Shown here: positions 11,799-24,285 of the stretch, piece by piece | Layout: each line of letters opens with the position of its first letter | Numbering within the stretch: the stretch's first letter is position 1 | NCBI GenBank assembly: GCA_026182355.1 | Contig: JAPFBL010000171.1 | Location: 744,001 to 808,000, forward strand | Source: Hermatobates lingyangjiaoensis | Taxonomy: Eukaryota > Arthropoda > Insecta > Hemiptera > Hermatobatidae | Direction of reading: 5' to 3' | Length of the DNA: 64,000 nt | Notes under the pieces: generated by a model | What the model was told of the DNA's origin: nothing | Database searches by the model: none | What the model saw: the letters and a program-made list of their open reading frames with translations, nothing else | Program-made: the position numbers and the translations under genes

Positions 11799-12787
11799 CA
11801 AGCAGTGGTTCCTTTATTATTTGGCAGGCTTTTAGAATATAAAGGAGCAACATAAACAAGTTTTATTACATAATGAAAACTATATTTACTTTCGTAAAGT
11901 ATATTACTGCTGCGTCTTAAATAGCGTTTGAAAGGCCCACTGTGCTCTAGTATTCCCACCTGTCACATGAGGAAAATATAGTTGTGACCAACATTCGAAT
12001 TTGCAAACTTCAGTAATAACAATAAGTGCCGTATCCCCTCCTATCTCCCTATTCATACCTGATCACACAAATTGATAACTGCAGTTATCACAAGTTCTCT
12101 GATTTTTGTGATTTATTATTATGTGAATATAAGTTAACTCATATTCTTGTCAGAAAAGTCATTGACAGCTGATTATGTGTAATTTATTTTTCTTTTAAGC
12201 TCAAAATATTGTTTTCAATATTATTTTCATAAAAAAAATTGTAATCACAATGACCAAGTGTTTTCCTTATATGTAAACATCTAACTTTTGTGTTCCCACC
12301 AAAGTAATAGTACATGGACTGTTTTTGTCATTACTGTACAAAAAGTCAATAATTTGTGACTTTAATAAGAATTATCAGTGCCACACACTTCACGTTGCTA
12401 TAAATAGATGGCTAAGTAAACTCATTGAAAACAAATTCATATATTTGTTATAGTACTTTGTAATTTCATATTTCTTAACATGGTCATAGTACAAACGTAT
12501 TATGAGAATGATAAGGAAATAATTAAGCTATTTTTTTGATATTTGGATACCAAAATCTCTTAGTTGTCAATTATACAATTTATTCCTTTTTTTAACTCAT
12601 TAATTGTGGAATCAGTTAGTCATACTGGGCCAAATGGACAAAAGTCACATAATTGCTTCAGTGATTGTTAGACTGCTATTGTCCTTCACTATTTCCATAG
12701 GGTATGCCATTCTATTTACATTTTATTGTGTACTATTCCGGTTATTTTTGTAAATTTTGATTTCTAATTCGTATCGTAGAAGTTTAC
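11799..12787. other. AT-rich sequence without gene
   Basis: Only short chance frames; nothing recognised. Confidence 0.5.
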
Positions 12788-12885
12788 CTGACGTCGAACA
12801 CAAAATGTTCGAAACGTGTAGAACAAAAAGGCTTCTTTTTCTGTGTGTAGAGACTTCGTTTTATGCATTTACCCCAGTAGGAGTG
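12788..12885 (+). repeat. F12 repeat: hammerhead-like motif plus tail
   Basis: CTGACGT is followed by the hairpin GAACA...TGTTC, GAAA and CGTGTA. A tail containing TGTGTGTAGAGACTT and ATTTACC follows. The last core base is T rather than A, which should inactivate the fold. The same arrangement recurs at 34848 and 47517. Confidence 0.6.
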
Positions 12886-13389
12886 TTATTCCTTTGTATA
12901 TATAATGTGACTTGTTTAAGAAATTTATCACTTTTGGTGTTATATTTCATTTCAAAAAATTAAAATTTAAAAAAAATGTCCATAAAATAATTTCATATTA
13001 ATGCAAGACTTAGTATAAACGTTAAAGGTCCTCAAAACACTAGAAAATAGGATTTAAATTGTTAAATTTTTTTCGTAAATTACAGTAAAATGCCTTTTCT
13101 GTGATTTATTATTAGTTTAATAAGAATTGAGTTCTTTAACACATAGGAAAATAAATACATTTTCCAAATGAGATTAAGATTTAAGAAGAAATGGGATAAA
13201 TTTGGTAAGCATTGATGCAATGGTTCACATTCATAAATACTGTTAAAAATTTAATTTAATGAACACAAAATCCTCAAAGTTTTCAAAAATTTTTGAAATA
13301 CGTTTACAGTATTACTTTGTTTTATATTCACTAACTGAATAATATTAGTACAAGTTTGTTGCGAAGTAAGGCATCACCTAAGAATATTG
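12886..13389. other. AT-rich sequence without gene
   Basis: Nothing recognised between the F12 unit and the second D1 copy. Confidence 0.5.
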
Positions 13390-13637
13390 AATTTCTTTTG
13401 TAATTTACAACTTCACATATTATTTTTATTACTATTTTTTTCCCTATGGAGATATTTATACAAATAAATATGAAATCAGTGTAGAATATTCTTTAATATA
13501 CAGTACTTTTTTACAAATATTACCATTGTATCTATCTTTAAAGAAAGGATAAAAGTTGTATACTAAATTAAATGCTATTTATTATGCTAGTATTTTATAA
13601 ATTTTGATTTATTTATTAAACGCAATAGAGACAGAAA
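13390..13637 (+). repeat. Dispersed repeat D1, copy 2
   Basis: Direct repeat of 11561-11798, about 1.8 kb downstream. The pair may be a local duplication or two insertions of an unrecognised element. Confidence 0.85.
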
Positions 13638-15115
13638 GCGTTTCAAAAAATATAACAGACTATAATAGTATATATACCATCTTTATAATAAATAACAGAT
13701 AGCTACATTTATTATAAATAATTTGAAATGTTTAAAAGTTATTTAACAAAGTAGGTTAAGGTACTCAGACTATGTCATAATGTCCCTTTCTGAAAAACAC
13801 GTAAAATCACATGTTCTGTGATTATTTTGACTTTTCATTTCTTTTAATTTTTATAATAAAATTAATAATAATTATTATTATTTCCCTAACAATTATTTAT
13901 AAATGCATTTCATTTCAAGTGTTCATATGTTTGGTTGAATTTCACCTGATGAGAACAAAGAGAAAAGAAGAACAAGGGAAAATATTGAGCAAATGTTAAT
14001 ATTGTTTTATGAGATTTTATTAATTATTAATTCAACTTTATTTCTATTTTATTATTATTATTATTATCATCATAAGGAAATTTTCTTTTCATTCATTAAT
14101 TTTTGCATTTCTATTTCTTTGTATTTTTCATAAAATAGTTCTTTTCTCCTCTCTTTATACTGTTCCTTAACTTTTATGAAACAAGCTGCTTTTAACGGGG
14201 CACACGAGTGGTGAACAGTAACCTACAGATTTACATTCGTCGTAATGTAATAGTAAACTAGTGTGTAATCGTATTGTTATACATTGGATTATTATTATAT
14301 ATATATTGGAATATATCATTATATTAATAAACTGAGAAGCTAATCTCATTGGACTTGTCCTGATCACAGCAGCAATCGATGTCTTGTTATGTTTCCTTTT
14401 TTAATAACTATGAAATTAAAATATTTTAATAAAATTAAATATTTTAAAAATTGTTTATAGATATATATGCGCCCTTCCCATTCAATAGTTTTATTCAATG
14501 GTTTTATCAAAAATTGTAAGCTCTTAAATGAAATTGCCTTGAATTAACATAAAATGTTCTCAAAAGTTATCCCCTCTTCTTGATATGGCTTGAATTGTTA
14601 ATTTGTTGCTAATTGTATCTTAGATTATTCACAGTTAAGAGAACAATCTCGAATTGGATTTGATACATATATTTCTAAACCCTTTTGTGCAGATCGTATT
14701 TTGTTTACTAATTAAATTCAGTTGGAGTGAGCAGTTTAGAGTAATTAATCAAATATGTTCTGGCCAGCATGAATCTACTTTCTTTTTAATCCATTCAAGA
14801 GCTAGGTCCTTTGAAAAGCTTGGGTGCATATTACAAAAGGACCGATGCCTCGGAATGCTTGTTTGTTCCCAATCTCTACCAACCTCCCCAATGCCATATT
14901 TCCTGCATTCATTTTTCTCCATATAATACAAGGTAGTTAACTCATTTTTGCTGGTAGTATCAATAATTTTTTATTAAAATACAACCTTTCAATAATTACA
15001 AGAAACCTACTCCAACTCCAATTAAACATTTAATTTGCAGTTTAAATTTGAAGAATTTGAATTTATTCTGTTGGTTCCAAGTATAAATTGTAATATTTTT
15101 TTTTTAATATTGAGA
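13638..15115. other. AT-rich sequence without gene
   Basis: No gene recognised. 14885-14975 resembles 16107-16196 (CATTTTTCTCCATATA...CTCATTTTTGCTG), so related flanks bracket the minisatellite that follows. Confidence 0.55.
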
Positions 15116-15930
15116 GTACCAGAAATGTTAGTGACAGCAGTAGATAACATAGAGATATTTAGATAGTTAAGACTGTACCAGAAATGTTAGTGACAGTAGT
15201 AGATAACATAAAGATATTTAGATAGTTAAGACAGTACCAGAAATGTTAGTGACAGTAGTAGATAACATAAAGATATTTAGATAGTTAAGACAGTACCAGA
15301 AATGTTAGTGACAGTAGTAGATAACATAAAGATATTTAGATAGTTAAGACAGTACCAGATATGTTAGTGACAGTAGTAGATAACATAAAGATATTTAGAT
15401 AGTTAAGACAGTACCAGAAATGTTAGTGACAGTAGTAGATAACATAAAGATATTTAGACAGTTAAGACAGTACCAGATATGTTAGTGACAGTAGTAGATA
15501 ACATAAAGATATTTAGATAGTTAAGACAGTACCAGATATGTTAGTGACAGTAGTAGATAACATAAAGATATTTAGATAGTTAAGACAGTACCAGAAATGT
15601 TAGTGACAGCAGTAGATAACTAAAGATATTAAGATATAGAATTTAGATAGTTAAGACAGTACCAGATATGTTAGTGACAGTAGTAGATAACATAAAGATA
15701 TTTAGATAGTTAAGACAGTACCAGATATGTTAGTGACAGTAGTAGATAACATAAAGATATTTAGATAGTTAAGACAGTACCAGAAATGTTAGTGACAGCA
15801 GTAGATAACATAAAGATATTTAGATAGTTAAGACAGTACCAGAAATGTTAGTGACAGTAGTAGATAACATAAAGATATTTAGATAGTTAAGACAGTACCA
15901 GAAATGTTAGTGACAGCAGTAGATAACATA
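15116..15930. repeat. 59-bp minisatellite, 14 units
   Basis: Units begin GTACCAGAAATGTTAGTGAC or the ATATG variant and repeat every 59 bp from 15116; the last unit is truncated at 36 bp. The ninth unit (15588) is longer, at 71 bp, with an internal rearrangement. Variants (GCAG or GTAG after GTGACA, AAATG or ATATG) are interspersed, which fits recent array turnover. No transcript or function is evident. Confidence 0.95.
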
Positions 15931-18418
15931 GTGATATGCCAAATGCGTACACCTCCCACCTGGTCCCAAGTCAGGAGCAGACCACCACATTTTCCAAGGT
16001 GCCCACAAACTCGCTACTGATGTAAATGAATTCTTACTTATACTTTCTTCTTTGTCATATACCCCTTAATTTTTAGTAAACTGTCACCTCTTTCTTACGG
16101 TAACCACCCAATGCATTCATTTCATGCATTTACTTTTCTCCATATACCACAAGATAGTTATCTCATTTTTGCTGTTTGTATCGGTATTTTTTGACCTTTC
16201 CAGAAAAGAGCTTTATTTTTACAGCTCATAATAAGCATATTAAGAATATATGTATTAGGAAACTGTATTTTTTTTAATTACCACAGATATATTGTAATAA
16301 TAGTACCTGTGTTGTCATAAAGAACAGACATGTGGCTTTCTCATGATCTGATATTACCTAAAAAGAAAAGAGTTCCATAAGTTACTCATACATATATGTT
16401 TCACAGATATGTTAAATATGTAGCACTTATAAGGTTTGTGGATTGATTTTTTGCTAAACAACAGTCCTTTACTCAGAAAACCATCATGAATAAAAGTTAA
16501 TTGTCGTTTGATTAATTTATTTTTATTTAATTAATAGTTTTATTATCCTTGCATACCACATTCAATCTTTGAAACATTATCAAATTTCATGTATTGTGGA
16601 TTTTCCTGTTACTACAGGAAGATTAAATACTCGCCTAGCATCCAATATAATAGGACGCTTTTATCTTAATTATGTAACCAACAAATCTATTAACTAATTA
16701 TCTATTTTTTAATCATAGATTAAATGCTGTCACACAAAATATGATTTATATAATAATTTACTTTCTAATTAGTTGAATTTAATTTCTTTTTTGGCATTGT
16801 CATTTACCAGCTATTCAATCGTTTATAATATTTTACATTTTTTTAAAATCACTTGATTGCAATTCATAATTTTTGGCTACAATGATAAATTAAAATCTGT
16901 CCCGTTACCTCTGTTTTCATTCCCTTTTTTTTTTCTGCAACGTTAAATATAAACAAAGAATTCTATTATACTTTTAAAGAGAGGATATTTCTGAACAAAG
17001 ATAATTTGTATTTTAGTCCCTAATTAGCTATTATAAGCAAATATCCTTAAGAATTTCTTCAAAAAGCATTTCAATGAAGTGCATCCTCAATGTTAAGTGA
17101 GAATTGAGATGTAGTTTAATGAAATAAATAGTCTATTCAATACTTTAGAGAAAGATTGAGACTAATTAGGGGATTTATTGCATGTTATTTAACAATTTTA
17201 GTTTTAATGTATCTTATAAATGGAATAATAATGTCTATTTAATTTATTTCAACCAATGTAAATTACTCTTTTTCTGCTAAAAAGCTGAATTTAGCAAAGT
17301 AACTCTGCATATACCCCTAAAAGGTATGGATTGTTACGGTAAAGAATTCTGGAAGTTTATGTAGAATCATCAGTATAGTATGAGAGATGAATAGAAACAA
17401 TCCAATTTCTCCCTTAGATTTTCAAATATAGTCTATTATTGACGTATAGTTTTTGTGTTAAAGTAGAGGGGAAAAAATGTTCAATACTATAAAAGGTTTA
17501 ATTGTGTTCTTTTTTTAAGTTATCAGGAAAGAAAGTTCTGGCGATTCTACCAAATATACCATGTGAAAACAGGAAGTGAGAGAAGTATGGGAGGGTGAGA
17601 GTAGGGAGTTAAAGTTAGAGAACACCTCAACCCCTTTGATTTTTCTCATTTCCCTTCTAACTTAATCCCCTTAGCTCCACTCATTCTAAATGCATAAAAC
17701 ACTTTTCTCCTCTTGCCATCGACTTTTCTCTCTCAAACTACTCTCTCTACTACTCTATTTTCAGCACTAGTATTCAAATAGATTATAGAACACCTAAACT
17801 CTCTCTTTTTAACAATTTTACTTTTCTCCTTCCCTGCCTCAGTCCTTGCCTCTCTTCCCATCAACATATTTCTGTGTGTTCTTCCTCAAAGAATGATTTT
17901 TCTCTCACTTTTATTGATTAAGTTAATCAAAGCTAACAAATTAAATTCTCGACATCAAGTTCACGATAAACCGTTTTTAATTTGCACTTCAATTAATTCT
18001 CGATGTGTTTACACAACACAGAAGAAGTTGTACAACTCAAACTGTTGTCAGAAAAATTAAGATCACTTGTTGACTCAAGAAATTAGTAATTAATTACAAG
18101 ATACAATATTTTTTGAGAGATTTTCAATTTATAGGTCTCCCTAGAAACCATACTGTAACTTACTAATACTTTTTATTGTCTTTCTCTCTTTCTTTCGTGC
18201 TCACTAATTTGAGAACACACACGTCAATGATAAAAGAATCAAAACTCAAAATTATCTGATTCAACGATTTTATTTCTTGAGATCTAGAAATCATATCTAT
18301 CAAATTTCTGTATTTTTATAGATTATACATACTTAAGAAGTATGTCTTTTGACATGATTCTTTTCAGCAATTCTGTTAGTAAAATGGCTGTTCCTATGTT
18401 AGGATTACAAAATAAATC
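15931..18418. other. Low-complexity sequence without gene
   Basis: 17570-17900 is pyrimidine-rich with many TCTC runs. No exon-like stretch recognised. Confidence 0.5.
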
Positions 18419-18466
18419 TATATATATATATCAATGATCAAACCACACTAAGAAAAGGGAAAACAA

Positions 18467-18509
18467 GACTAAGATCTTTCAACCGTAACAAGCGGTCTTC
18501 GTCAGAGTC
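18467..18509 (-). ncRNA. Hammerhead-like ribozyme core, F1 left arm
   Basis: Consensus F1 core with no changes: GACT / CTGACGA / ACCG-loop-CGGT / GAAA / AGATCT / T / AGTC. It points outward from the palindrome centre. Confidence 0.55.
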
Positions 18510-18544
18510 AAAAACCCAACTGAAATTGGGTCAGTTGGGTTTTT

Positions 18545-18587
18545 GACTCTGACGAAGACCGCTTGTTACGGTTGAAAGATCTTAGTC
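18545..18587 (+). ncRNA. Hammerhead-like ribozyme core, F1 right arm
   Basis: Mirror of 18467-18509, also unchanged from the consensus. GGG at 18537-18539 and CCC at 18595-18597 may extend stem I. Confidence 0.55.
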
Positions 18588-18670
18588 TTGTTTTCCCTTT
18601 TCTTATTGTGGTTTGATTATTGATTGTTGTTTCACGTGTTTATGTGAAATCTTTATATATATATATATCC

Positions 18671-19064
18671 GCATGCTCTTGATTAAAATATTCTTGGTCA
18701 TGGACATTTTACCATTAATATGAGCAGATGTGTACGTAGTGTGTCTAAAATATTCTTCAATGTCAAAGTTAAAAAACTTTTAGATTTCAAAAAAATACCG
18801 GATTAATATCATACAGGTGTTACATATAAGATTATAAAATATATGCGACTATCGGTAAAGCATGTTATCTACTGCTTTCATTTGAAATTTAAGTAAGAAG
18901 ATATCTATTTCTGTTACGAAAAATATTTGTTGGTATTGATAAAATTTAGAATGGAGCTGACAGGAAGAGGGCGTGACCTGATGTAGTCTGGTGAGAACAT
19001 GGTACATGACCATCCATTTTGAAATTTACTTCTTTATGAGAAAGAGAAAGAGAGAGAGAGACAG

Positions 19065-19123
<59 letters not shown>

Positions 19124-20426
19124 AGATACAGGATGATAGTAACAAATAAGGGATGATAGCGTAAGATGGTTGCCAACAGAAAGCACAAGAGGGCAGGGTT
19201 ACTAATAGGCATAGTTACATTAGTATTAATCATTCAATATAAATAGACGCCACCCCTTTAATTCTGTTCAGCCATTAAAAAATCTCTCTAAAATAGCATT
19301 ATTAGATAAATATAATTAGATAAAACACTTTGTTATGTTTTTTTTGCTCTTTTAAGCAATAAAATGTCACTGAGTATAAGTGGAAAATAACTTTTTACGA
19401 GGTTTCCTGCTAGGAAAGACAAATAACTATGCTATTATGCACTAAGATTTGCAACCATATTGTTAATATAAAACTATTGAAATATGTTTATAGTGATTAT
19501 AGGCATCACAATTTGTTATTGTTGTAGTTAACTGATATTAGCGATGGAAATATTAATTATTTGTTTTAATATATTTATGTATTACTTATGAAATATTATA
19601 TTGCTAGGTAATATATATATACAGAAAGAGCTATATGGATAAGCATATTACAAATAACATAATGTACATAGCTAAACAAATCTATAATTGTGGCGATTAT
19701 ATGTACTTATACAATACATTCTAAACATAAGTTTATAGCGAGTTCTCTTTTATTTCAAGGTGATAGGTTGGCCCTGGTTTGTATACTCTAAATTATATAA
19801 ATCGTAATTTCATAAATTAAAAATGATTAAGAATTATTTTTGTAATTATATTTAATTTTAAACTATCAATTACTACGTTCGTAATTTAAAATAAAGTCGA
19901 CCAATATTAATATCAAAATCATTGGTTCACTTCTTTTGCAATGAAGTAGTATATCATGCATCTGCGGTCAAAATTAATATGACGCTTGCCAGATAATCTC
20001 TTTTTAACAAAAATTAACGACTAATATATCAACACCAAACTCGAACCATTGTTTAGGAGATTTTTATACCATTCAGATGAAGTTTTCAATATATGAACTA
20101 AGCTATAAAACTTCTGAAAGCCTTTAAGAAATATGCAAAATTTCGTTTATTAATATCTAAACAACAATAAGAATTGCAGAAGGAGGTCTAAACTCCCTAT
20201 GGAAGACAATGGCACATGATCAAGCTGCCACTCGAACTGAACTTAGTGAGTGAGCTTACTTCAAATATGTCTCTCTGAAATACCAATAGCTTTTCTTAAA
20301 AGATCTTCCTTCCATTTCCCATTTTTTTACATTCATGTAGATGTTGATATAAAGAATAAAAACTAAATTTGTATTAAAAAAATTAAACCGACATTAATTA
20401 TAAAAATCTGGAGTGGCCTACACTCT
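18671..20426. other. Gene-free sequence with a (GA)n tract
   Basis: Contains the (GA)n microsatellite reported at 19046. No exon recognised elsewhere. Confidence 0.5.
19046..19119. repeat. (GA)n microsatellite
   Basis: About 35 GA units interrupted once by ACAGACAC. The - strand frame across it (Leu-Ser repeats) is an artefact. Confidence 0.95.
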
Positions 20427-22018
20427 ACTTTACTTTAAGTAACTCAATGTCAAATTTCTTGAGTATATAAAACATAACGTATTATTTAAGCATAACATAA
20501 ATATCTAAATGGGATATAATTATTAGCATTGCATTCGTGAGGTAGTACAGACAGTGATTGAAGGACATATCAATTTATAAGCTTATTTTTGTACATCACA
20601 AATAATTTATTATTTGCAAATAATTTCATTAGTATAACTACAGCAGTAATAACATTTTTGAAAAACCAATGTGAACATTTCTTGAAACGAAATATTATCC
20701 TACAAGAGAACATGGCTATTGTTCAAATAGCCAGTGGATTTCTTACATCGTTTACTTGACATCCTTCTACATTGAATATTAAAGTAGAATTTTAAAATTT
20801 AAAACAGGAAAATACCCTTTTTTTTCTCTGAAAAACTTCTTAAACAGCGAAGAAAATGTTGTTTTAAGGTGATTTGTTAATTAAAGATGTACGATAATTA
20901 CAGTTATTAATCTCTAAACGAAAGATTTATATTTTGAATTATCTTTTACATTTTTGGTTTTTAACAGAATTATTATACTGGGAATTTTATGGCTTCTTAG
21001 TATTTAATAAGATCATTTTCCTTCCCCTTTGTCAAATAACATATATATGAATTTTTTTTTTATTGAGTGTTATCATTTACCTGCACAATATTATTTCTCT
21101 TACATCTCTTATAAGTCAATAATATATTTTCATTTTTCCATTAGAAACATCAATTTTATCTCAGTGGATTCGCTCAAAAAATTTCTAAGTCAATGTAAAC
21201 AATGTAAAAAAATACAAAAAATTCGACAAGTATAGCAGGTGATCTCTTAGTCTAGGATAAACAAAGAGTTTTTATATCGTTATTGCTCTTTCCCGTAATT
21301 GAAACATTATGATTTTTTTTTATGAATTGCTAATTTTTTGTTCCATTTTTGGTCAAATTTTCATTATTTTTTAACGAGCCGTTTAGCGTCAAAAAATCAT
21401 TTTCTGAAAACACAAAACGTACTGCAACGCCCGTTTAGCGAATGTAATTTTGAAAAAAAATATCTCAACTCATTCTCCATATAATGTTCTATATATAGAC
21501 ATAGTTTCATTCTTGTCCGTCAAACAGTATGGCTTGTATCGCTGTCACAAGGTTTGAGATTGAATTATAAGTCAAAATTTTTACATTTTATTGAAAAAAA
21601 AATATTTCCTGTTGTTTTAAAATCCTGAATATATTTTTCTTTTGTTGCATTTGAAACCTCAAAGATGATGTCAGAATTTCAAAACTCTAGGGTTATCAGT
21701 TTAGGAGAAATAAATGTTTTAAAAAAAACGGTTTTTGGCAAAAAAAGTGACTTTCCCTTCATGCATAATTCTTCCCAAACAATAGGGATCTTCCTCCTTT
21801 TGATGCCCATTTTTGTGTAAAATATCAACTTGATCCATCAAAGATTCTGGACCGTAGCGTGGTAACAAGCAATGCTAACACACTCACCCACCCACACACA
21901 CACAGACATCATCGTAAAAACGTCATAAAACGACTTCTGGTACCTCAAAACATGTAATTCCGTCAAAATCTCAAGATCGAATTTTTTCACGATCACTATA
22001 CTTTACTTATAGTAAAGT
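20427..22018 (+). mobile_element. DNA element E1, full-length copy
   Basis: Bounded by ACTTTACTTTAAGTAA at 20427-20442 and TTACTTATAGTAAAGT at 22003-22018. The right end is the exact inverse of the left end of the 54350 copy (ACTTTACTATAAGTAA), giving a 16-bp terminal inverted repeat. About 1.6 kb with no transposase frame. Internal landmarks are shared with copies at 1540, 45390 and 54350. It looks like a non-autonomous cut-and-paste element; the superfamily is unassigned. Confidence 0.75.
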
Positions 22019-22526
22019 AAAAATGGCATATTAATTTTGATACACAATAAATAAATTAGGAGTACTATGTTATTTTCATTAGATATTTGGATCAAGTGTA
22101 GTTAGTTTCTAAGATTGTAATCACAAAAACTTTTTTCATACATAGTAAAAATTCACTTCCTGTTACTTACTCGTATATGTTGTCTGGATACTAATTTGTT
22201 ATTTTCCGTACACTACCAAATTTTGCACCATAAACACCTTTATTTCATTTATTTTTAAAAATTATCGCTTAAAAATAAATCTTTATAAAAATCAAATCTT
22301 TATAGTTTAGAATACCTGTCCTTGTGACAGTTCCAGTATTTATTTATAATTTCTCACTATACCGTTAAATAAATTAAGATATTTGTATGCACGTCACATA
22401 TCTATTAGTTGAATTTGTATTAATATTTTATTGTTTAAGCTAACAAAAATATTCAAAATATAATCACATGTTCGTGTTGAGAGATTCATTTAAATCATAA
22501 ACTAAAACTAAATTTGTATATATATC

Positions 22527-22645
22527 ACTTGGGTTTTTGACTCTAAAGAAGACCGCTTATTGTGGTTGAAAGATCTTACTTTTTCTTTCCCCATTTCGTA
22601 TTGCTGTTTGATTATTGATTGTTATTTCACGTGTTTATGTGGAAT
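22527..22645 (+). mobile_element. Palindromic element F1, right arm only
   Basis: Begins GGGTTTTTGACTCT and continues through a mutated core (CTAAAGA in place of CTGACGA, altered loop) to TTTCACGTGTTTATGTGGAA. The left arm is missing. The motif should not fold as a ribozyme. Confidence 0.75.
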
Positions 22646-24130
22646 TCAAAAATCAAGCATTGAAAGGAATATAACAATTGAACTCACATTCCAATATTTC
22701 GACCTTTTTGGTGGCGGTCCTCAGGAGAACAAGTGAATTGACGGAGGAACGAATATCGAAAAATGTATACAAAAGATGTAAAGAAAAGGAGAAAGGAAAT
22801 GAGTGGTTGATTTTTATAATAATGTTCATTCTCATAAAGTTTTTGTAAAATATTTTTGCAAAAAGATATTTTATGCAAATATTTCACTTGTATTAAAATG
22901 AAGATTCGGTTAGTAGTTGATGTCTTTTCTACTTATATACCTTATCAGTTTTCATTAGCTAAGGAGCATTCATTCTTAATTAATATTCAGTTTCAATGCA
23001 CTTATTACTGTGTCGAGGCAACTCCATTCGTTTGCTAATGAATGAATCTCATTAATGACTTCTTGAAACTTTTTAAATAGCCTACCTCATTATGGTTTCT
23101 TTAAATGAATACTCAAATTTCTAGCAACGACGACTAATATGACATGCTACTACCACTAATATATAGGTCATCTTGCGTTCTACCATTCATACTTCAAAAT
23201 TAATGTATTATATTCCATAGTTATTTTATTAAATATGTTTGATAATTGTTATTAATTTGTAATATGATATTTATAAATAATTTTTATTAAATGTCGAATT
23301 CAGACGTTTTATATTGATCAAGGAATGGTTAACCAGTTTAAAATATTTACTATATATTTTTTAAACAAAGGTAATCCAAATTGATTTAATGTGGTTATAC
23401 TTCTTGATTTAACTAGATTTGAAGGTTATTTTACCCAAAGTAATTTCAAATAATTAATGTTATTTTATATATATCCTAATGTTAATCGTTTATTATTTTC
23501 TTCTTCATTATCTGTGTCATATCTGTGGCTTTCCTATTGATTTGAATATGTACTTTTGATTGTTAGTATGTTCGTGTATTATTGTTATTTTAAAATTTAT
23601 ATATACCTCATTGTTTTTACATTTAGACAGAGATTTATGCATTTAAATTTGACAGAAATTTGTAATATCTCTCGTTATTTAATAAATTAAAAAATGATAT
23701 CGCTTCAATATAAAATCATGGCATAAACTCTCTTACTCTAAGTAAATTTGCCAGCTAATAAGCCTATTCAAGAAATTCTTTCTTAGATATCTATATTGTA
23801 TATCTTAGTGACTATCATAGAAGTATTGTTAATACAAATAGAACATTTTCATCAATGTCTCGTAAGGAAGACATCATTTATGAAGGCCAGGCACTAAGAT
23901 CACAAATGGAAGAGAACATATTCTATGAAAATAAAGATTACTGTAAGGAATCACAGAAGAAATGAAAGATAATAAATAAGAGTGAATCATCTGAAGCTAG
24001 AGATGAAACAATTTTGAAAAGTACGGGGTTAATTCAAGTGTTTTTAAAAAGTTTAGAACAGATCACAATATGATGAGTCTGAAAATAAGTATAAAACAAA
24101 TATCTCTCTATCTCTGTGCCAGTAGTTCTA
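22646..24130. other. AT-rich sequence without gene
   Basis: Nothing recognised; the short frames here lack conserved motifs. Confidence 0.5.
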
Positions 24131-24285
24131 ATATTAGAGTAGGGATTACCTGACATCATACAGGTTTAGGACCGACGTGGCCAGATATATTCACATCCTA
24201 TATGAATAAATCCAATATCACATTGGCGTATTTAACACCGGAGCTAGCAGTTCAGAGGCCAGCACGTCGCTACTAGGTTATTACA
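24131..24285 (-). mobile_element. SINE, diverged fragment
   Basis: Matches the SINE family through ACCTGACATCATACAGG and CAGTTCAGAGGCCAGCACG, with an internal deletion and a decayed tRNA-like head. Confidence 0.65.

Larger units (their letters stand above)
18431..18654. mobile_element. Palindromic element F1, best complete copy
   Basis: A nearly perfect palindrome of about 220 bp inserted in (TA)n. The left arm reads ATCAATGATCAAACCACACT and then the ribozyme core in reverse. The centre is AACCCAACTG...CAGTTGGGTT around a short spacer. The right arm mirrors it through TGTGGTTTGATTATTGA and ends with TTTCACGTGTTTATGTGAAA, itself partly self-complementary. No protein is encoded. The whole arm could form a long RNA hairpin. 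Confidence 0.85.

Noticed and set aside
15116..15930. CRISPR-like array
   Set aside because: Whole 59-bp units repeat without unique spacers, in eukaryotic DNA; a minisatellite.
18946..19233. Leu-Ser-rich frame
   Set aside because: Translation of the (GA)n microsatellite.
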